A stretch of DNA of 64,000 nt from Marinobacter shengliensis (GTDB taxonomy: Bacteria; Pseudomonadota; Gammaproteobacteria; Pseudomonadales; Oleiphilaceae): the NCBI RefSeq assembly GCF_003007715.1, contig NZ_PXNO01000003.1:31288-95287 (forward strand), given 5' to 3'. The notes under the pieces are model-generated. The model was not told the origin of the DNA. It did no database searches and saw only the letters and a list, made by a program, of their open reading frames with translations. The position numbers and the translations under genes are program-made. Numbering within the stretch: the stretch's first letter is position 1; each line of letters begins with the position of its first letter. Positions 8,371-17,559 of this stretch are shown piece by piece.

Positions 8371-9726
8371 ATGTCATACCTGGACTCCGAATTCTACCAG
8401 CCCATTTTTGAGGCCATCGCCACCGACGACCAGGCACAGATTCAGGCAGCAGCCGCCACCTTCAATGCCGCTGACCTTGCGGAGTTTGTTGAAGAAAACC
8501 CGGATAACGAGGAAGGCATCCGCCTTCTTCGGGCCCTGACAACAGAGCAAAGCGCCAAGGTATTCGGTTATATCGGCCCCAACACCCAAACGTTGATCGC
8601 CGAGCTGTTGCCCACCCAAGACCTGGCTGAGCTGGTAACCGCCATGCCCTCGGACGAACGGGCCGACTTCTTCAACCTGCTGGATGAGAACCGCCAGCAC
8701 ACCCTGTTCCAGTCCCTCGCCAGCAAAGAACGGGAAGACCTTCGGCGCCTGGCAAGCTTTGAGGAAGGCACCGCCGGCGCCCTGATGAGCTCGGAATACG
8801 CGGTGATCAGCACCGGCATGTCCGCCAGCGCGGCGATTAACCTGCTCCGAAACACCGCGCCGGATAAAGAAACCATCTACCAGGCGTACGTGATCGATGA
8901 CCAGCACAAACTGGTGGGTGCAGTTTCCCTTCGGAACCTGATTACCGCAATGCCTGGCACGCCGGTGGACGACCTGATTGCTACGGGCCTGGTGACCGCC
9001 AGCACCGACACCCCCCAGGAAGAAGTGGCCCGACTGATATCACGCTACGACTTGCTGGCACTGCCAATCCTGGATCAGGACGAACGGCTGGTGGGCATCG
9101 TCACCTACGATGACGCCATGGACGTAGCGGAAGAAGAAGCCACCGAAGACATCCACAAAGGCGCCACGGTAGGCAAACTGGAAACCGGCCTGAGGGATGC
9201 AACGCCGTTCTCGCTCTACCGCTCGCGGGTGCAATGGTTGGTGATTCTGGTGTTTGCCAACATCTTTACCGGGGCCGGCATTGCCTATTTTGAAGACATT
9301 ATTTCCGAACACATTGCCTTGCTGTTCTTCATGCCGCTTCTGGTCGCCAGCGCCGGTAATGCCGGGGCTCAGTCAGCCACGCTTATGGTACGGGGTATGG
9401 CTACTGGTGATGTTACCGTCGCCGACTGGGGCAAATTGCTGGGTAAAGAAACCCTGGTAGCCAGCGCCCTTGGCGTTACCATGGCCGTTGCAGTGATGGT
9501 GGTTGGCTTTATGCGCGCCGGGCCGGACATTGCCTTTGTGGTAGCCGTTACCATGATCGCCGTGGTGATGGTGGGCAGCCTCATTGGTATGCTGCTGCCT
9601 TTCCTGCTGGACAAGCTGAAGTTTGACCCGGCAACGGCCAGTACACCGCTGATTACCACCATTGCCGACGTCAGCGGTGTGCTGATTTACTTCAGCGTGG
9701 CTACGGCCCTGCTGGGGCTCGGTTAG
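8371..9726 (+). CDS. mgtE: Magnesium transporter MgtE
   Basis: A 451-residue MgtE family channel. Domains in order: MgtE N superhelical domain (about 30-130), two CBS domains (about 137-257, with DEERL-like and TYDDAMDVAEEEATEDI segments), a plug helix, and five TM helices (about 285-451). The pore signature ASAGNAGAQSATLMVRGMATGD (about 328-349) is present. It imports Mg2+ across the inner membrane and is gated by cytosolic Mg2+ bound between the N and CBS domains. AAGGTAACG precedes the ATG. The C-terminal 26 bases overlap the convergent CYTH gene. Confidence 0.95.
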   Translation: MSYLDSEFYQPIFEAIATDDQAQIQAAAATFNAADLAEFVEENPDNEEGIRLLRALTTEQSAKVFGYIGPNTQTLIAELLPTQDLAELVTAMPSDERADFFNLLDENRQHTLFQSLASKEREDLRRLASFEEGTAGALMSSEYAVISTGMSASAAINLLRNTAPDKETIYQAYVIDDQHKLVGAVSLRNLITAMPGTPVDDLIATGLVTASTDTPQEEVARLISRYDLLALPILDQDERLVGIVTYDDAMDVAEEEATEDIHKGATVGKLETGLRDATPFSLYRSRVQWLVILVFANIFTGAGIAYFEDIISEHIALLFFMPLLVASAGNAGAQSATLMVRGMATGDVTVADWGKLLGKETLVASALGVTMAVAVMVVGFMRAGPDIAFVVAVTMIAVVMVGSLIGMLLPFLLDKLKFDPATASTPLITTIADVSGVLIYFSVATALLGLG

Positions 9727-10582
9727 CGGAAGCATCTGCCAAGACCAGCTGAAGCGCTCCAAGACGGGGCGCTTTTTCTATCAGTTCTGGCACGGCGTGT
9801 TGGCCTGTTATTGGCTGGATTTCATCCCACAGCGCTTGCACTCCCGCTTGTATAGCCGCGTTTTTTACCCTCAGCAGAGCAGGCTCTGGGCAGTTTAGCG
9901 GTTTTTGCAGAAGCCAACTGAGACTGAGTTGTTGGAGAAACTCCGTGACAGACAACTCGCCAGGAGCCTGGTCCAGTTCCGGCCGATAGATTCCAGCCAG
10001 GTAGTATCCCTGCTCGGCTTTGCTCACCAGATTCAGAAACACTGGCACTTCATCTGCCAACATCCGGGCCCAGGACATCAGTGCTGCTGGGTTTCCGGAT
10101 TTCAGCTCGAACTCCACTTCGTGGAGCGCTCGGGATTGCCCGCCGCCCACAATCTCGCCGGAGTCTACCGCCACTTCAACAACCGCATCCGCGGTTTCCA
10201 GCATGACCAACTGACGGTTGAAGTTGGTTTCAAAGGCCACCTGGAGTTGTTGAAGATCCAACTGCTTTTTCAAGGGCGTACTTTCGAGCAGCGACAGATC
10301 CAGCTCGGGTCCCGGCAGCGGCCACTCCCACTCCTGCCGGCGATGGGCGCCATCTACAAATTCGCCCTGGGTTTTCAGGGTCTGGATAAAGCGATCTCCG
10401 GATTGCCTCACACGAAGTGCCGCCCTGGCCCTGTTAAGCGCTGCGTCCGGCGTATCGTAGTAGCGATTCACCAGGAGTTTTTGGCCACCAGGCCTGGCCT
10501 CAGGCTGCGCAAGCAACCACTCCAGGGTTTGTGCCTGCGCCGATTCTGATAGGGTCAGTTTGATTTCAAGTTCGATAGCCAT
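9701..10582 (-). CDS. CYTH domain protein, probable inorganic triphosphatase
   Basis: A 293-residue protein whose N-terminal half is a CYTH / triphosphate tunnel domain. It opens with the ExExK signature MAIELEIKL and has the expected RYYDTPDAALNRARAALRVRQSGDRFIQTLKT strand pattern (printed span about residues 40-71) and later charged tunnel residues such as RRQEWE and EVEFELKSG. The domain binds and hydrolyses triphosphate with a divalent metal. Compared with E. coli YgiF (433 residues) the C-terminal CHAD domain is absent or shortened to a stub. The ATG at 10582 was chosen over an upstream in-frame ATG because it starts the CYTH motif and has GGAA before it. The 3' end overlaps mgtE. Confidence 0.85.
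   Translation of the reverse strand: MAIELEIKLTLSESAQAQTLEWLLAQPEARPGGQKLLVNRYYDTPDAALNRARAALRVRQSGDRFIQTLKTQGEFVDGAHRRQEWEWPLPGPELDLSLLESTPLKKQLDLQQLQVAFETNFNRQLVMLETADAVVEVAVDSGEIVGGGQSRALHEVEFELKSGNPAALMSWARMLADEVPVFLNLVSKAEQGYYLAGIYRPELDQAPGELSVTEFLQQLSLSWLLQKPLNCPEPALLRVKNAAIQAGVQALWDEIQPITGQHAVPELIEKAPRLGALQLVLADASANRAPAGP
9752..9779 (+). terminator. Rho-independent terminator for mgtE, inside the convergent CYTH gene
   Basis: AAGCGCTCC (9752-9760), a 5-base loop and GGGGCGCTT (9766-9774) form a 9-bp stem with one G-T wobble, followed by TTTCT. It sits 26 bases after the mgtE stop, within codons of the CYTH gene on the other strand. Confidence 0.7.
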
Positions 10583-10612
10583 GATGGTTTCCAAATAACA
10601 GACCCCTTAAAA

Positions 10613-10645
10613 TACAAAAGCCGGTGACCTGAGTCACCGGCTTTT
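10613..10645 (-). terminator. Rho-independent terminator of the porin gene
   Basis: A 13-bp perfect stem (AAAAGCCGGTGAC and its complement, 10617-10629 and 10633-10645) with a 3-base gap that folds as a 4-6 base loop, A/T flanks on both sides. It lies 29 bases after the porin stop and before the CYTH start on the same strand; the A/T tracts would allow it to act in both directions. Confidence 0.85.
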
Positions 10646-10673
10646 GAGACTACTTGATTAGCTGGTTAGCTGA

Positions 10674-11651
10674 TCAGAAGTAGTAAGTTGCACCAACGGC
10701 TGCAACAGAGCGTTCGCTCTTGTCAGCAACGCCGTATACGCCGTCGTCACCGCCACCGAGGTAGCCTTCGAAGTACACGTACATGTTGTCAGACAGGTTG
10801 TGCAGGGCCTGCAGAGTGATGGTGTCGACATCGACATCACCCACAGAAGAGTTGGAGTCGTACTGGCTCAGCTCATAAGACAGCGCGAACTGGTTTTTGC
10901 CCAGAGTGTAGACACCCATCACACCGAAGGTATCGGCAACGTCTTTACGAGTGTGGAATTCACCAGTCAGACGCAGGTTGTCCAGGTTGTAGCTGGCACG
11001 CAGACCGTAGGTGTTTTCGTTGTTCTCACCACCACGACCACCGTCGTTGGAGTCAACAGCAAAGGCCAGCTCCAGGGCATCTACCTGGTACATGGCAGCC
11101 AGCTGCCACGGGTAAGATTTCTTGGAAACGGCAGGATCGCCATCACCGTTCACCTGAACAGCCGCGCCAATAGTCAGGCCGCCGAAGTTCGGAGACAGGT
11201 ACTGAACCATGTCGCCTTCGCCGGTGTCGTACTCAATGCCCTGGCTCAGACTTGCCACTTCGTAGAACTCTGAGATTTCAGTAGTGGCGATTTCGTAGAT
11301 AGTATCGTCTTTACCTACCCACAGCTGACCAAAGTTCTCACCACGTACACCGATGTAAGCTTCGTCAATCTCGTAGATACCAGATCCACGGGAGTTGTTG
11401 TCATCAGCGTTGAAGTGGAATTCAGCCTTGAAGAAGCCCTCAATACCAGGAGCGATCTGGTGGTTGTGCAGAACGCCAATGGTAGAACCATTGTCGAAAT
11501 GCTCAACTTCGGAACCGCCACCGTCGACGTTATCATGGGTAACGGCCAGCTGGATGTTACCGTAGATAGTCGGCAGGTTGCTTTCCTGGGCCAGAGCAGC
11601 GCCAGAGAAGGTTGCAGCTGCGATAGCAGAAGCAAGGATAGTTTTTTTCAT
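10674..11651 (-). CDS. Outer-membrane porin (Gram-negative general porin type)
   Basis: A 325-residue precursor. Residues 1-21 form a signal peptide (MKKTILASAIAAATFSGAALA, cleavage before QESN). The mature part is a chain of short amphipathic strands rich in Gly, Asn, Asp, ending in ATYYF; a terminal aromatic Phe is the usual outer-membrane beta-barrel assembly signal. Segments such as RGENFGQLWVGKDDTIYE resemble the constriction-loop region of 16-strand porins. It probably allows passive diffusion of small solutes. The ATG at 11651 was chosen because it begins the signal peptide and is preceded by AAGGAAGAC; longer upstream reading lacks a signal. Substrate preference is unknown. Confidence 0.9.
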   Translation of the reverse strand: MKKTILASAIAAATFSGAALAQESNLPTIYGNIQLAVTHDNVDGGGSEVEHFDNGSTIGVLHNHQIAPGIEGFFKAEFHFNADDNNSRGSGIYEIDEAYIGVRGENFGQLWVGKDDTIYEIATTEISEFYEVASLSQGIEYDTGEGDMVQYLSPNFGGLTIGAAVQVNGDGDPAVSKKSYPWQLAAMYQVDALELAFAVDSNDGGRGGENNENTYGLRASYNLDNLRLTGEFHTRKDVADTFGVMGVYTLGKNQFALSYELSQYDSNSSVGDVDVDTITLQALHNLSDNMYVYFEGYLGGGDDGVYGVADKSERSVAAVGATYYF

Positions 11652-12142
11652 GTTGCGTCTTCCTTTTTGAGTTAACTCAGGTTTTCGACGGGTTCTAAAT
11701 CCCGATTTTTGCTGGCAAAAACAGCCTGGGCTGCGCTTGCCGGACTCCTGATCGCCTCCCATTTATATCCTGCGGGACACGACATTTTTTCTTTTTATAT
11801 GACTCAAGCCATCAAGCTGAGCCTTACATCTCAACCACTTAACAGCTTTTCTTAAAGCTCTTAGTGATGACCCTGTTTTAATACAATGAATGTATTTTTG
11901 CAAATTTTTAACAACCGGTTTTTAGCCTTTTTGGTGCCTGCAAGGCAACCCTTTATGCCCAAAAGTTTGCCAGCTTTCCGATATGCAGATCACTCAAATT
12001 CGAGGCCAGAACAGGTTTTTCCAATCTAAAACATACAGTTAAACCATGCCAAGCCGTTTCACAACATCTTCGTCAAATCATATGCCCGACATTGCGGCAC
12101 CAGAAACGCGCACACAGAGGGTACGCGCAACATTTCGGGGCA
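11652..12142. other. Intergenic region upstream of the porin gene (about 490 bp)
   Basis: AT-rich non-coding stretch between the end of dtd and the porin start, both on the minus strand. It must hold the porin promoter: TATAAA-like boxes appear on the minus strand near 11765-11800, but I cannot pair one with a convincing -35 box. No reading frame, tRNA or clear hairpin terminator for dtd was seen here. Its length suggests several regulator sites, as is common for porin genes. Confidence 0.5.
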
Positions 12143-12598
12143 TTAACGTTTCTGCGCAACCTCCAGCAAAAAGGTGACTGGCCCGTCATTGATAAGCGCG
12201 ACTTTCATATCCGCTCCAAACTCCCCTTCTTCCACGCGCTCGCACCCCATTTGGTTACGGGCACTGATCAGGAACTCGCGATACAACGAAACAGCCAGCT
12301 CCGGTGCAGCAGCCAGTGAAAAGCCCGCCCGGGTGCCTGAACTGGTGTCGGCCGCAAGCGTAAACTGGGGAACAACAAGGATGGAGCCGCCCGCATCCTG
12401 AACGTTAATGTTCATACGGCCTTGCTCGTCCGGAAAAACCCGGTAGGAAAGAATTTTTCGGCACAGCTCCTTTGCCTCACTCGGTGAGTCGTCCCTTTCA
12501 ACGCCCAGCAGTAACAAAAGCCCCTTGCCAATGCTGGCAATTTTCCGGCCGTCAACCGTTACGCTGGCTTCCGATACTCGCTGGATAAGTCCTTTCAT
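12143..12598 (-). CDS. dtd: D-aminoacyl-tRNA deacylase
   Basis: A 151-residue DTD family protein, full length. It starts [17 protein letters not shown], has the active-site [18 protein letters not shown] segment (about 76-93, the SQxxL-type motif with P instead of S) and ends with the cross-subunit [11 protein letters not shown]ly-Pro motif (about 137-146). It removes D-amino acids, and some glycine, mischarged on tRNA in the cytoplasm. It stands downstream of pip on the same strand with a 106-base gap. Confidence 0.95.
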   Translation of the reverse strand: MKGLIQRVSEASVTVDGRKIASIGKGLLLLLGVERDDSPSEAKELCRKILSYRVFPDEQGRMNINVQDAGGSILVVPQFTLAADTSSGTRAGFSLAAAPELAVSLYREFLISARNQMGCERVEEGEFGADMKVALINDGPVTFLLEVAQKR

Positions 12599-12704
12599 TC
12601 AATCCCTTGAGCAACAACTTCGAGGGTTAAAAATCAGAAACGTCGAGAGTGTATCGGCGCGCAACACCGGCCGCAACCCCTCAGATCAAGAAAAGATAAT
12701 CCAG

Positions 12705-13667
12705 TCACCCGGCGGGCGAGTCAGATTGTGACACCACATCCTCAACGGCCCGAATCAGTGCATCGACAATGGCAGGTTCAGACGCGGAATGCCCCGCATC
12801 GCGGATAATACGTAGGCCTGCTTCTGGCCAGGCCAGACTGAGCGCCAGGGCGTTATCCAGCGGACACACCATATCGTAGCGGCCATGGACGATCACACCG
12901 GGTATTCCGGAAAGCCGCGCAGCATTTCGCACGATCTGGTCTGGCACTAAAAACGCCTGGTTCACAAAGTAATGGCATTCAATCCTTGCCAAAGCAATCG
13001 CAACATGTGGGTGAGCGAAGCGTTCAACAACCCGAGGGTTGGGATGCAAGGTAGCGCAACGCCCTTCCCAGACTGACCAGGCCTTAGCTGCCTGAATCTG
13101 CTCAAGCTCGTTGGGGCTGGTCAGCCTGCGGTAATAGGCCGACACCAGATCATCACGCTCCACGTCGGGGATGGGTGACACGAAATCCTGCCAGTAGTCC
13201 GGGAACACGCGGCTGGCGCCTTCCTGATAGAACCATTGGATATCTTTGGGCCGGCACAGAAAAATGCCACGGAGTACCAACCCAGAGACCCGCTCCGGGT
13301 AAGCCTGAGCATACACCAGGCTGAGGGTGGAGCCCCAGCTGCCGCCAAACAGCAGCCAGCGATCAATACCCAGAAACTGGCGAACGGTTTCCATGTCCTC
13401 CACCAGCTTGTCTGTGCTATTGCCTTCCAGTTCCGCAAGCGGGGTGGATCGCCCTGCCCCGCGCTGGTCCATCAGAATGATCCGGAAGCGTTCAGCATCA
13501 AAATATCGCCGGTGATTATCCTCACAGCCACCACCTGGCCCCCCATGCACCACTAACACAGGAATACCCTCCGGGTTGCCGGACTCTTCCAGGTAAAGCT
13601 CATGGGGCTCTTCCACCGCGAGGTGGTGACGAGCGTAGGGCTGGATTTCAGGATACAGGCTCAGCAT
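12705..13667 (-). CDS. pip: Prolyl aminopeptidase (EC 3.4.11.5)
   Basis: A 320-residue alpha/beta hydrolase of peptidase family S33. The oxyanion-hole motif HGGPGGG lies at about 40-46, the nucleophile elbow GGSWGSTLS at about 107-115 (Ser 110), the acid in HGRYDMVCP (about 267-275) and the catalytic His in DAGHSASEP (about 295-303). It removes N-terminal proline from peptides in the cytoplasm. Length and all catalytic residues are normal. It lies downstream of typA on the same strand with an 86-base gap. Confidence 0.95.
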   Translation of the reverse strand: MLSLYPEIQPYARHHLAVEEPHELYLEESGNPEGIPVLVVHGGPGGGCEDNHRRYFDAERFRIILMDQRGAGRSTPLAELEGNSTDKLVEDMETVRQFLGIDRWLLFGGSWGSTLSLVYAQAYPERVSGLVLRGIFLCRPKDIQWFYQEGASRVFPDYWQDFVSPIPDVERDDLVSAYYRRLTSPNELEQIQAAKAWSVWEGRCATLHPNPRVVERFAHPHVAIALARIECHYFVNQAFLVPDQIVRNAARLSGIPGVIVHGRYDMVCPLDNALALSLAWPEAGLRIIRDAGHSASEPAIVDALIRAVEDVVSQSDSPAG

Positions 13668-13753
13668 GACGAACTCCGTTTAGGGATAACGGTAGTCTAG
13701 CTGAGATTTAAGGGGAGAAAGCAATGGCCGTCCCTGGCCATTCAATTCTAATC

Positions 13754-15565
13754 TTACTTCTTACCGGCGCGCTTACGCTCGTTCTCGGTCAGCAGTTTCT
13801 TGCGCAGACGGATCGACTTGGGCGTTACCTCTACCAGTTCGTCGTCATCAATGAACTCCAGCGCCTGCTCCAGGGTGAACTTGATGGGCGGTACCAGGCC
13901 GATCACTTCGTCTTTACCAGAGGCACGCATGTTGTCCAGCTTCTTGCCCTTGGTGGGGTTAACCACCAGGTCGTTGTCGCGGCTGTGGATACCACACAGC
14001 TGGCCTTCATAGATCTCCTGGCCCGGGTCGAGGAACAGCTTGCCACGGCTCTGCAGGGTTTCCAGCGAGTAGGTCAGCGCTGTGCCCGTGGCCATGGAGA
14101 CAATCACACCATTCTGGCGGCTGGTTACGTCACCCAGTTTGATCGGGCCGTAGTGGCTGAAGGTAGACGTCAGAATACCGGTGCCCGATGTCATGGTCAG
14201 GAAGGTATTCCGGAAACCAATCAGGCCACGGGCGGGAATGGTGTATTCCAGGCGGATACGACCCTTGCCATCCGGGATCATGTTGGTCATGTCGCCCTTG
14301 CGCAGTCCCATCTGTTCCATAATGGAACCCTGGTGCTGCTCTTCAATGTCGATGATCACGTTCTCGTAAGGCTCTTGCTTGACGCCATCGATCTCCTTGA
14401 TCACAACCTCCGGGCGGCCCACGGCCAACTCGAAGTTCTCACGGCGCATGTTCTCGATCAATACGGACAGGTGCAGCTCACCCCGGCCGGAGACCTTGAA
14501 CTTGTCGGCAGAGTCCCCTTCTTCTACCCGTAGCGCCACGTTGTGCAGCAGTTCTTTTTCCAGACGTTCCTTGATGTTACGGCTGGTCACGTACTTGCCT
14601 TCTTTGCCAGCAAACGGTGAATCGTTGACCTGGAAGGTCATGGATACCGTGGGTTCGTCAACGGTCAGCGCCGGCAGTGCCTCAACATTGGCGGGATCGC
14701 ATAAGGTATCAGAGATGTACAGCTGATCCAGACCACTCACGCACACAATGTCGCCAGCCTGCGCTTCTTCAACTTCCACACGCTGCAGACCGGAGTGGCC
14801 CATGATTTTCAGGATACGACCATTACGCTTCTTGCCATCGGCACCGACAGCCACCACCGGAGTGTTGGTTCTGACCTTGCCACGCATAATGCGGCCGATA
14901 CCGATCACGCCCAGGAAGCTGTTGTAGTCCAACTGGGAAATCTGCATCTGGAACGGGCCGTCCAGATCTACGGAAGGCGCGGGCACATGGTCGACAATCG
15001 CCTGGAATACGGCATCCATGTTGTCGTCCAGGTTTTCATGCTCCATGCCGGCAATGCCGTTCAGGGCACTGGCGTAAACAATCGGGAAGTCCAACTGCTC
15101 GTCGGTGGCACCAAGGTTATCGAACAGGTCAAATACCTGATCCACCACCCAGTCCGGGCGCGCGCCGGGGCGGTCAATCTTGTTAACCACCACGATCGGG
15201 CGCAGGCCAGCGGCAAACGCCTTCTGGGTTACAAAACGGGTCTGCGGCATCGGGCCATCAATGGAATCCACCACCAACAGCACACTGTCTACCATGCTCA
15301 TGACTCGCTCAACTTCGCCACCAAAATCCGCGTGCCCCGGGGTGTCCACGATGTTGATGTCGTAGTCTTTCCATTTCAGCGCGGTATTTTTCGCCAGAAT
15401 GGTGATGCCACGCTCTTTTTCCTGGTCGTTAGAGTCCATAACGCGCTCGTTTTCGAGCTCTTTACGGTCCAGAGTTCCAGACTGGCGCAACAATTGGTCA
15501 ACCAGGGTGGTTTTACCGTGGTCAACGTGGGCAATAATGGCAACGTTTCTAAGCTTATCAATCAC
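13754..15565 (-). CDS. typA: Ribosome-associated GTPase TypA/BipA
   Basis: A 603-residue translational GTPase. The G1 motif is AHVDHGKTT near the N-terminus, G3 is DTPGHADF, G4 is [10 protein letters not shown], and EF-G-like domains III and V and the specific C-terminal domain follow. It acts on the 50S subunit in ribosome assembly and stress or cold adaptation. The start is taken as GTG at 15565 ([15 protein letters not shown]), because it matches the family N-terminus, gives the family length, and has CAGGATA upstream. Reading further upstream adds 98 residues without homology that run into the glnA regulatory region. Confidence 0.95.
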   Translation of the reverse strand: MIDKLRNVAIIAHVDHGKTTLVDQLLRQSGTLDRKELENERVMDSNDQEKERGITILAKNTALKWKDYDINIVDTPGHADFGGEVERVMSMVDSVLLVVDSIDGPMPQTRFVTQKAFAAGLRPIVVVNKIDRPGARPDWVVDQVFDLFDNLGATDEQLDFPIVYASALNGIAGMEHENLDDNMDAVFQAIVDHVPAPSVDLDGPFQMQISQLDYNSFLGVIGIGRIMRGKVRTNTPVVAVGADGKKRNGRILKIMGHSGLQRVEVEEAQAGDIVCVSGLDQLYISDTLCDPANVEALPALTVDEPTVSMTFQVNDSPFAGKEGKYVTSRNIKERLEKELLHNVALRVEEGDSADKFKVSGRGELHLSVLIENMRRENFELAVGRPEVVIKEIDGVKQEPYENVIIDIEEQHQGSIMEQMGLRKGDMTNMIPDGKGRIRLEYTIPARGLIGFRNTFLTMTSGTGILTSTFSHYGPIKLGDVTSRQNGVIVSMATGTALTYSLETLQSRGKLFLDPGQEIYEGQLCGIHSRDNDLVVNPTKGKKLDNMRASGKDEVIGLVPPIKFTLEQALEFIDDDELVEVTPKSIRLRKKLLTENERKRAGKK

Positions 15566-15691
15566 AACGGGTATCCTGCAGAATTTAGCGGCGAGCAGTA
15601 TATAGAAAAGTCCATGTCGATAATATGAAGAATAGTGCCTAATATGTAACCAATCGGCTAATGCACCGTTATCAGGCAGGATAAGAATCAA

Positions 15692-15708
15692 TGCACCAAT
15701 AAAGTGCA
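15692..15708 (+). promoter_or_regulatory. NtrC binding site (enhancer of glnA), site 1
   Basis: TGCACCAATAAAGTGCA matches the NtrC palindrome with GCAC and GTGC separated by 7 bases. It is centred about 133 bases upstream of the predicted sigma-54 start site, a normal enhancer distance. Confidence 0.75.
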
Positions 15709-15721
15709 CACATTCAGTGCA
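15705..15721 (+). promoter_or_regulatory. NtrC binding site (enhancer of glnA), site 2, sharing a half site with site 1
   Basis: TGCACACATTCAGTGCA again has GCAC-N7-GTGC. It shares TGCA with site 1, so three half sites stand in tandem. Whether both are filled at once is unknown. Confidence 0.6.
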
Positions 15722-15806
15722 ACCAATGCCTGTAAGCTGCACTCCGGTGCGCCAGAATCGCCCCAAAGCCTTGCCGCTGCGCTGTTCTGGCGCAAAACCG
15801 AAAAAC

Positions 15807-15822
15807 TGGCAAGCCCCTTGCT
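15807..15822 (+). promoter_or_regulatory. Sigma-54 promoter of glnA
   Basis: TGGCAAGCCCCTTGCT matches the -24/-12 consensus TGGCAC-N5-TTGCW with exact GG to GC spacing. Predicted start of transcription near 15833, giving a 124-base leader before the glnA ATG. Confidence 0.8.
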
Positions 15823-15956
15823 TATCCTTGTGCAGCCGTAATTGAAAGGTAAGAGCCAACAGCTTCTGTTAAGCTGCCCTGACCTGAAAAAGATCGGGCT
15901 TCAGCCCGCTGAACGATCCGGCATAACGAACACGACATCACTACGGAGCATGCACA

Positions 15957-17360
15957 ATGTCCAAGACGATTGATTTGATCAAAGAACACGAAGTGAAATG
16001 GATTGACCTGCGCTTCACCGACAGCCGCGGAAAAGAGCAGCACGTCACCCTGCCCGCCACCGAAGCCGATGAAGATTTCTTTGCTGACGGCAAAATGTTT
16101 GACGGCTCCTCTATTGCTGGCTGGAAAGGTATCAACGAATCCGACATGATCCTGATGCCGGACGACGAGACCGCCGTACTGGATCCGTTCACCGAAGAAA
16201 CCACTGTCAACATCACCTGCAACATTGTAGAGCCGTCTACCATGCAGGGTTATGAGCGCGATCCCCGCTCTGTTGCCCGTCGTGCCGAAGAATACCTGAA
16301 GTCCACCGGCATCGCCGATGGCGCGCTGTTTGGCCCGGAGCCCGAGTTCTTCGTGTTCGACTCCGTTAAATGGAATGTGGACATGCAAGGCGCGTCTTAC
16401 CACATTCACTCTGAAGAAGCTGCCTGGGTTTCCGGCGAAGACTTCGATCGCAACAACATCGGCCACCGCCCAGGCGTGAAAGGCGGCTATTTCCCGGTTC
16501 CACCGGTCGACAGCCTGCACGACCTGCGTGGCGCCATGTGTGCCGCCATGGAATCCATGGGTCTGGAAATTGAAGTACACCACCACGAAGTGGGTACCGC
16601 TGGCCAGTGTGAAATCGGCGTTGGCGCCAATACCCTGACCCGCAAGGCTGACGAAGTTCAGATCCTGAAGTACTGCGTACACAACGTGGCCCACGCCTAC
16701 GGCAAAACCGCCACCTTCATGCCCAAGCCGGTGGTTGGTGACAACGGCTCTGGCATGCACGTACACATGTCCCTGAGCAAAGACGGCAAGAACCTGTTCG
16801 CCGGCGACAGCTATGCGGGTCTGAGCGAAACCGCCCTGTACTACATCGGCGGTGTGATCAAGCACGCCAAGGCTATCAACGCCTTTACAAACAGCTCCAC
16901 CAACTCCTACAAGCGTCTGGTTCCAGGCTTCGAAGCGCCGGTTATGCTGGCTTACTCTGCCCGTAACCGTTCAGCGTCCATCCGCATCCCTTACGTGAAC
17001 AGCCCGAAAGCCCGTCGTATTGAGGTGCGTTTCCCGGATCCGTCCGCCAACCCATACCTGGCCTTCGCTGCCCTGATGATGGCCGGCCTGGACGGCATCC
17101 AGAACAAGATTCACCCTGGCGATGCTATGGACAAGGATCTGTATGACCTGCCGAAGGAAGAGGCCCTGAACATTCCGAAGGTTGCAGAAACACTGTCTGA
17201 AGCCCTGGACTGCCTGGAAGCAGACCACGAGTTCCTGACCCGTGGCGGCGTGTTCACCGAAGACATGATCGCAGGCTACATTGACCTGAAACGCGGTGAA
17301 GTTGAGAAGCTGAACATGACCACTCACCCGGTTGAGTTCCAGCTTTACTACTCCTGCTAA
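15957..17360 (+). CDS. glnA: Glutamine synthetase type I
   Basis: A 467-residue GSI-beta enzyme making glutamine from glutamate, ammonia and ATP as a dodecamer. Visible motifs: [10 protein letters not shown] (about 43-52), [11 protein letters not shown] with metal-binding Glu (about 124-134), [15 protein letters not shown]-binding loop (about 175-186), [19 protein letters not shown] (about 263-281), NRSASIRIP (about 338-346) and the adenylylation loop [12 protein letters not shown], whose Tyr is the GlnE target. Upstream elements point to NtrC and sigma-54 control. A terminator follows. Only the very C-terminus differs slightly (ends YYSC rather than the common YYSV). Confidence 0.98.
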   Translation: MSKTIDLIKEHEVKWIDLRFTDSRGKEQHVTLPATEADEDFFADGKMFDGSSIAGWKGINESDMILMPDDETAVLDPFTEETTVNITCNIVEPSTMQGYERDPRSVARRAEEYLKSTGIADGALFGPEPEFFVFDSVKWNVDMQGASYHIHSEEAAWVSGEDFDRNNIGHRPGVKGGYFPVPPVDSLHDLRGAMCAAMESMGLEIEVHHHEVGTAGQCEIGVGANTLTRKADEVQILKYCVHNVAHAYGKTATFMPKPVVGDNGSGMHVHMSLSKDGKNLFAGDSYAGLSETALYYIGGVIKHAKAINAFTNSSTNSYKRLVPGFEAPVMLAYSARNRSASIRIPYVNSPKARRIEVRFPDPSANPYLAFAALMMAGLDGIQNKIHPGDAMDKDLYDLPKEEALNIPKVAETLSEALDCLEADHEFLTRGGVFTEDMIAGYIDLKRGEVEKLNMTTHPVEFQLYYSC

Positions 17361-17365
17361 TGCAA

Positions 17366-17382
17366 TGCACCAATAAGGTGCA
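17366..17382 (+). promoter_or_regulatory. Perfect NtrC palindrome just downstream of glnA
   Basis: TGCACCAATAAGGTGCA is a perfect 6+5+6 palindrome of the NtrC consensus. It starts 5 bases after the glnA stop and precedes the glnA terminator. It could act as an enhancer for the ntrBC promoter about 900 bases downstream or serve as a titration site. Confidence 0.7.
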
Positions 17383-17397
17383 TGGCATTTAAGCCTG

Positions 17398-17427
17398 AAA
17401 GCCCCGCCCCGTGCGGGGCTTTTTTTG
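17398..17427 (+). terminator. Rho-independent terminator of glnA
   Basis: AAAGCCCCGC (17398-17407), a 5-base loop and GCGGGGCTTT (17413-17422) make a 10-bp stem followed by a T run. Confidence 0.9.
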
Positions 17428-17559
17428 TGCCGTTTTTCTCAAATCCCGCCAAACACCCCGCGCCCTTAACGATATGTAACCAAGGGATCGCCCTCCGGCG
17501 TTGAAATGCCTGCACCCGCCGCCGATAATCGAGACAGTTCACTACCGCAGGTTATTGTC

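Larger units (their letters stand above)
15566..15956. other. Divergent typA / glnA regulatory region
   Basis: A 391-bp non-coding stretch. It contains two overlapping NtrC-type palindromes (15692-15721), more TGCAC half sites around 15662 and 15738, a sigma-54 promoter match (15807-15822) pointing to glnA, and AT-rich DNA near typA that probably holds its promoter (a TATACT box on the minus strand close to 15607, no good -35 box). Confidence 0.7.

Noticed and set aside
14795..15628. A 277-residue open frame antisense to typA
   Set aside because: Shadow frame; typA has all GTPase motifs on the other strand.
15738..15752. TGCACTCCGGTGC as a further NtrC site
   Set aside because: The spacing between GCAC and GTGC is too short for the NtrC dimer pattern; only the half site may matter.
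15566..15859. N-terminal extension of typA
   Set aside because: The extra 98 residues lack family similarity and would cover the NtrC and sigma-54 sites of glnA; GTG 15565 fits the family start.
15822..16865. A 347-residue open frame antisense to glnA
   Set aside because: It lies fully opposite a very conserved gene, its composition is that of a shadow frame (His, Val and Gly rich), and it overlaps the glnA promoter.
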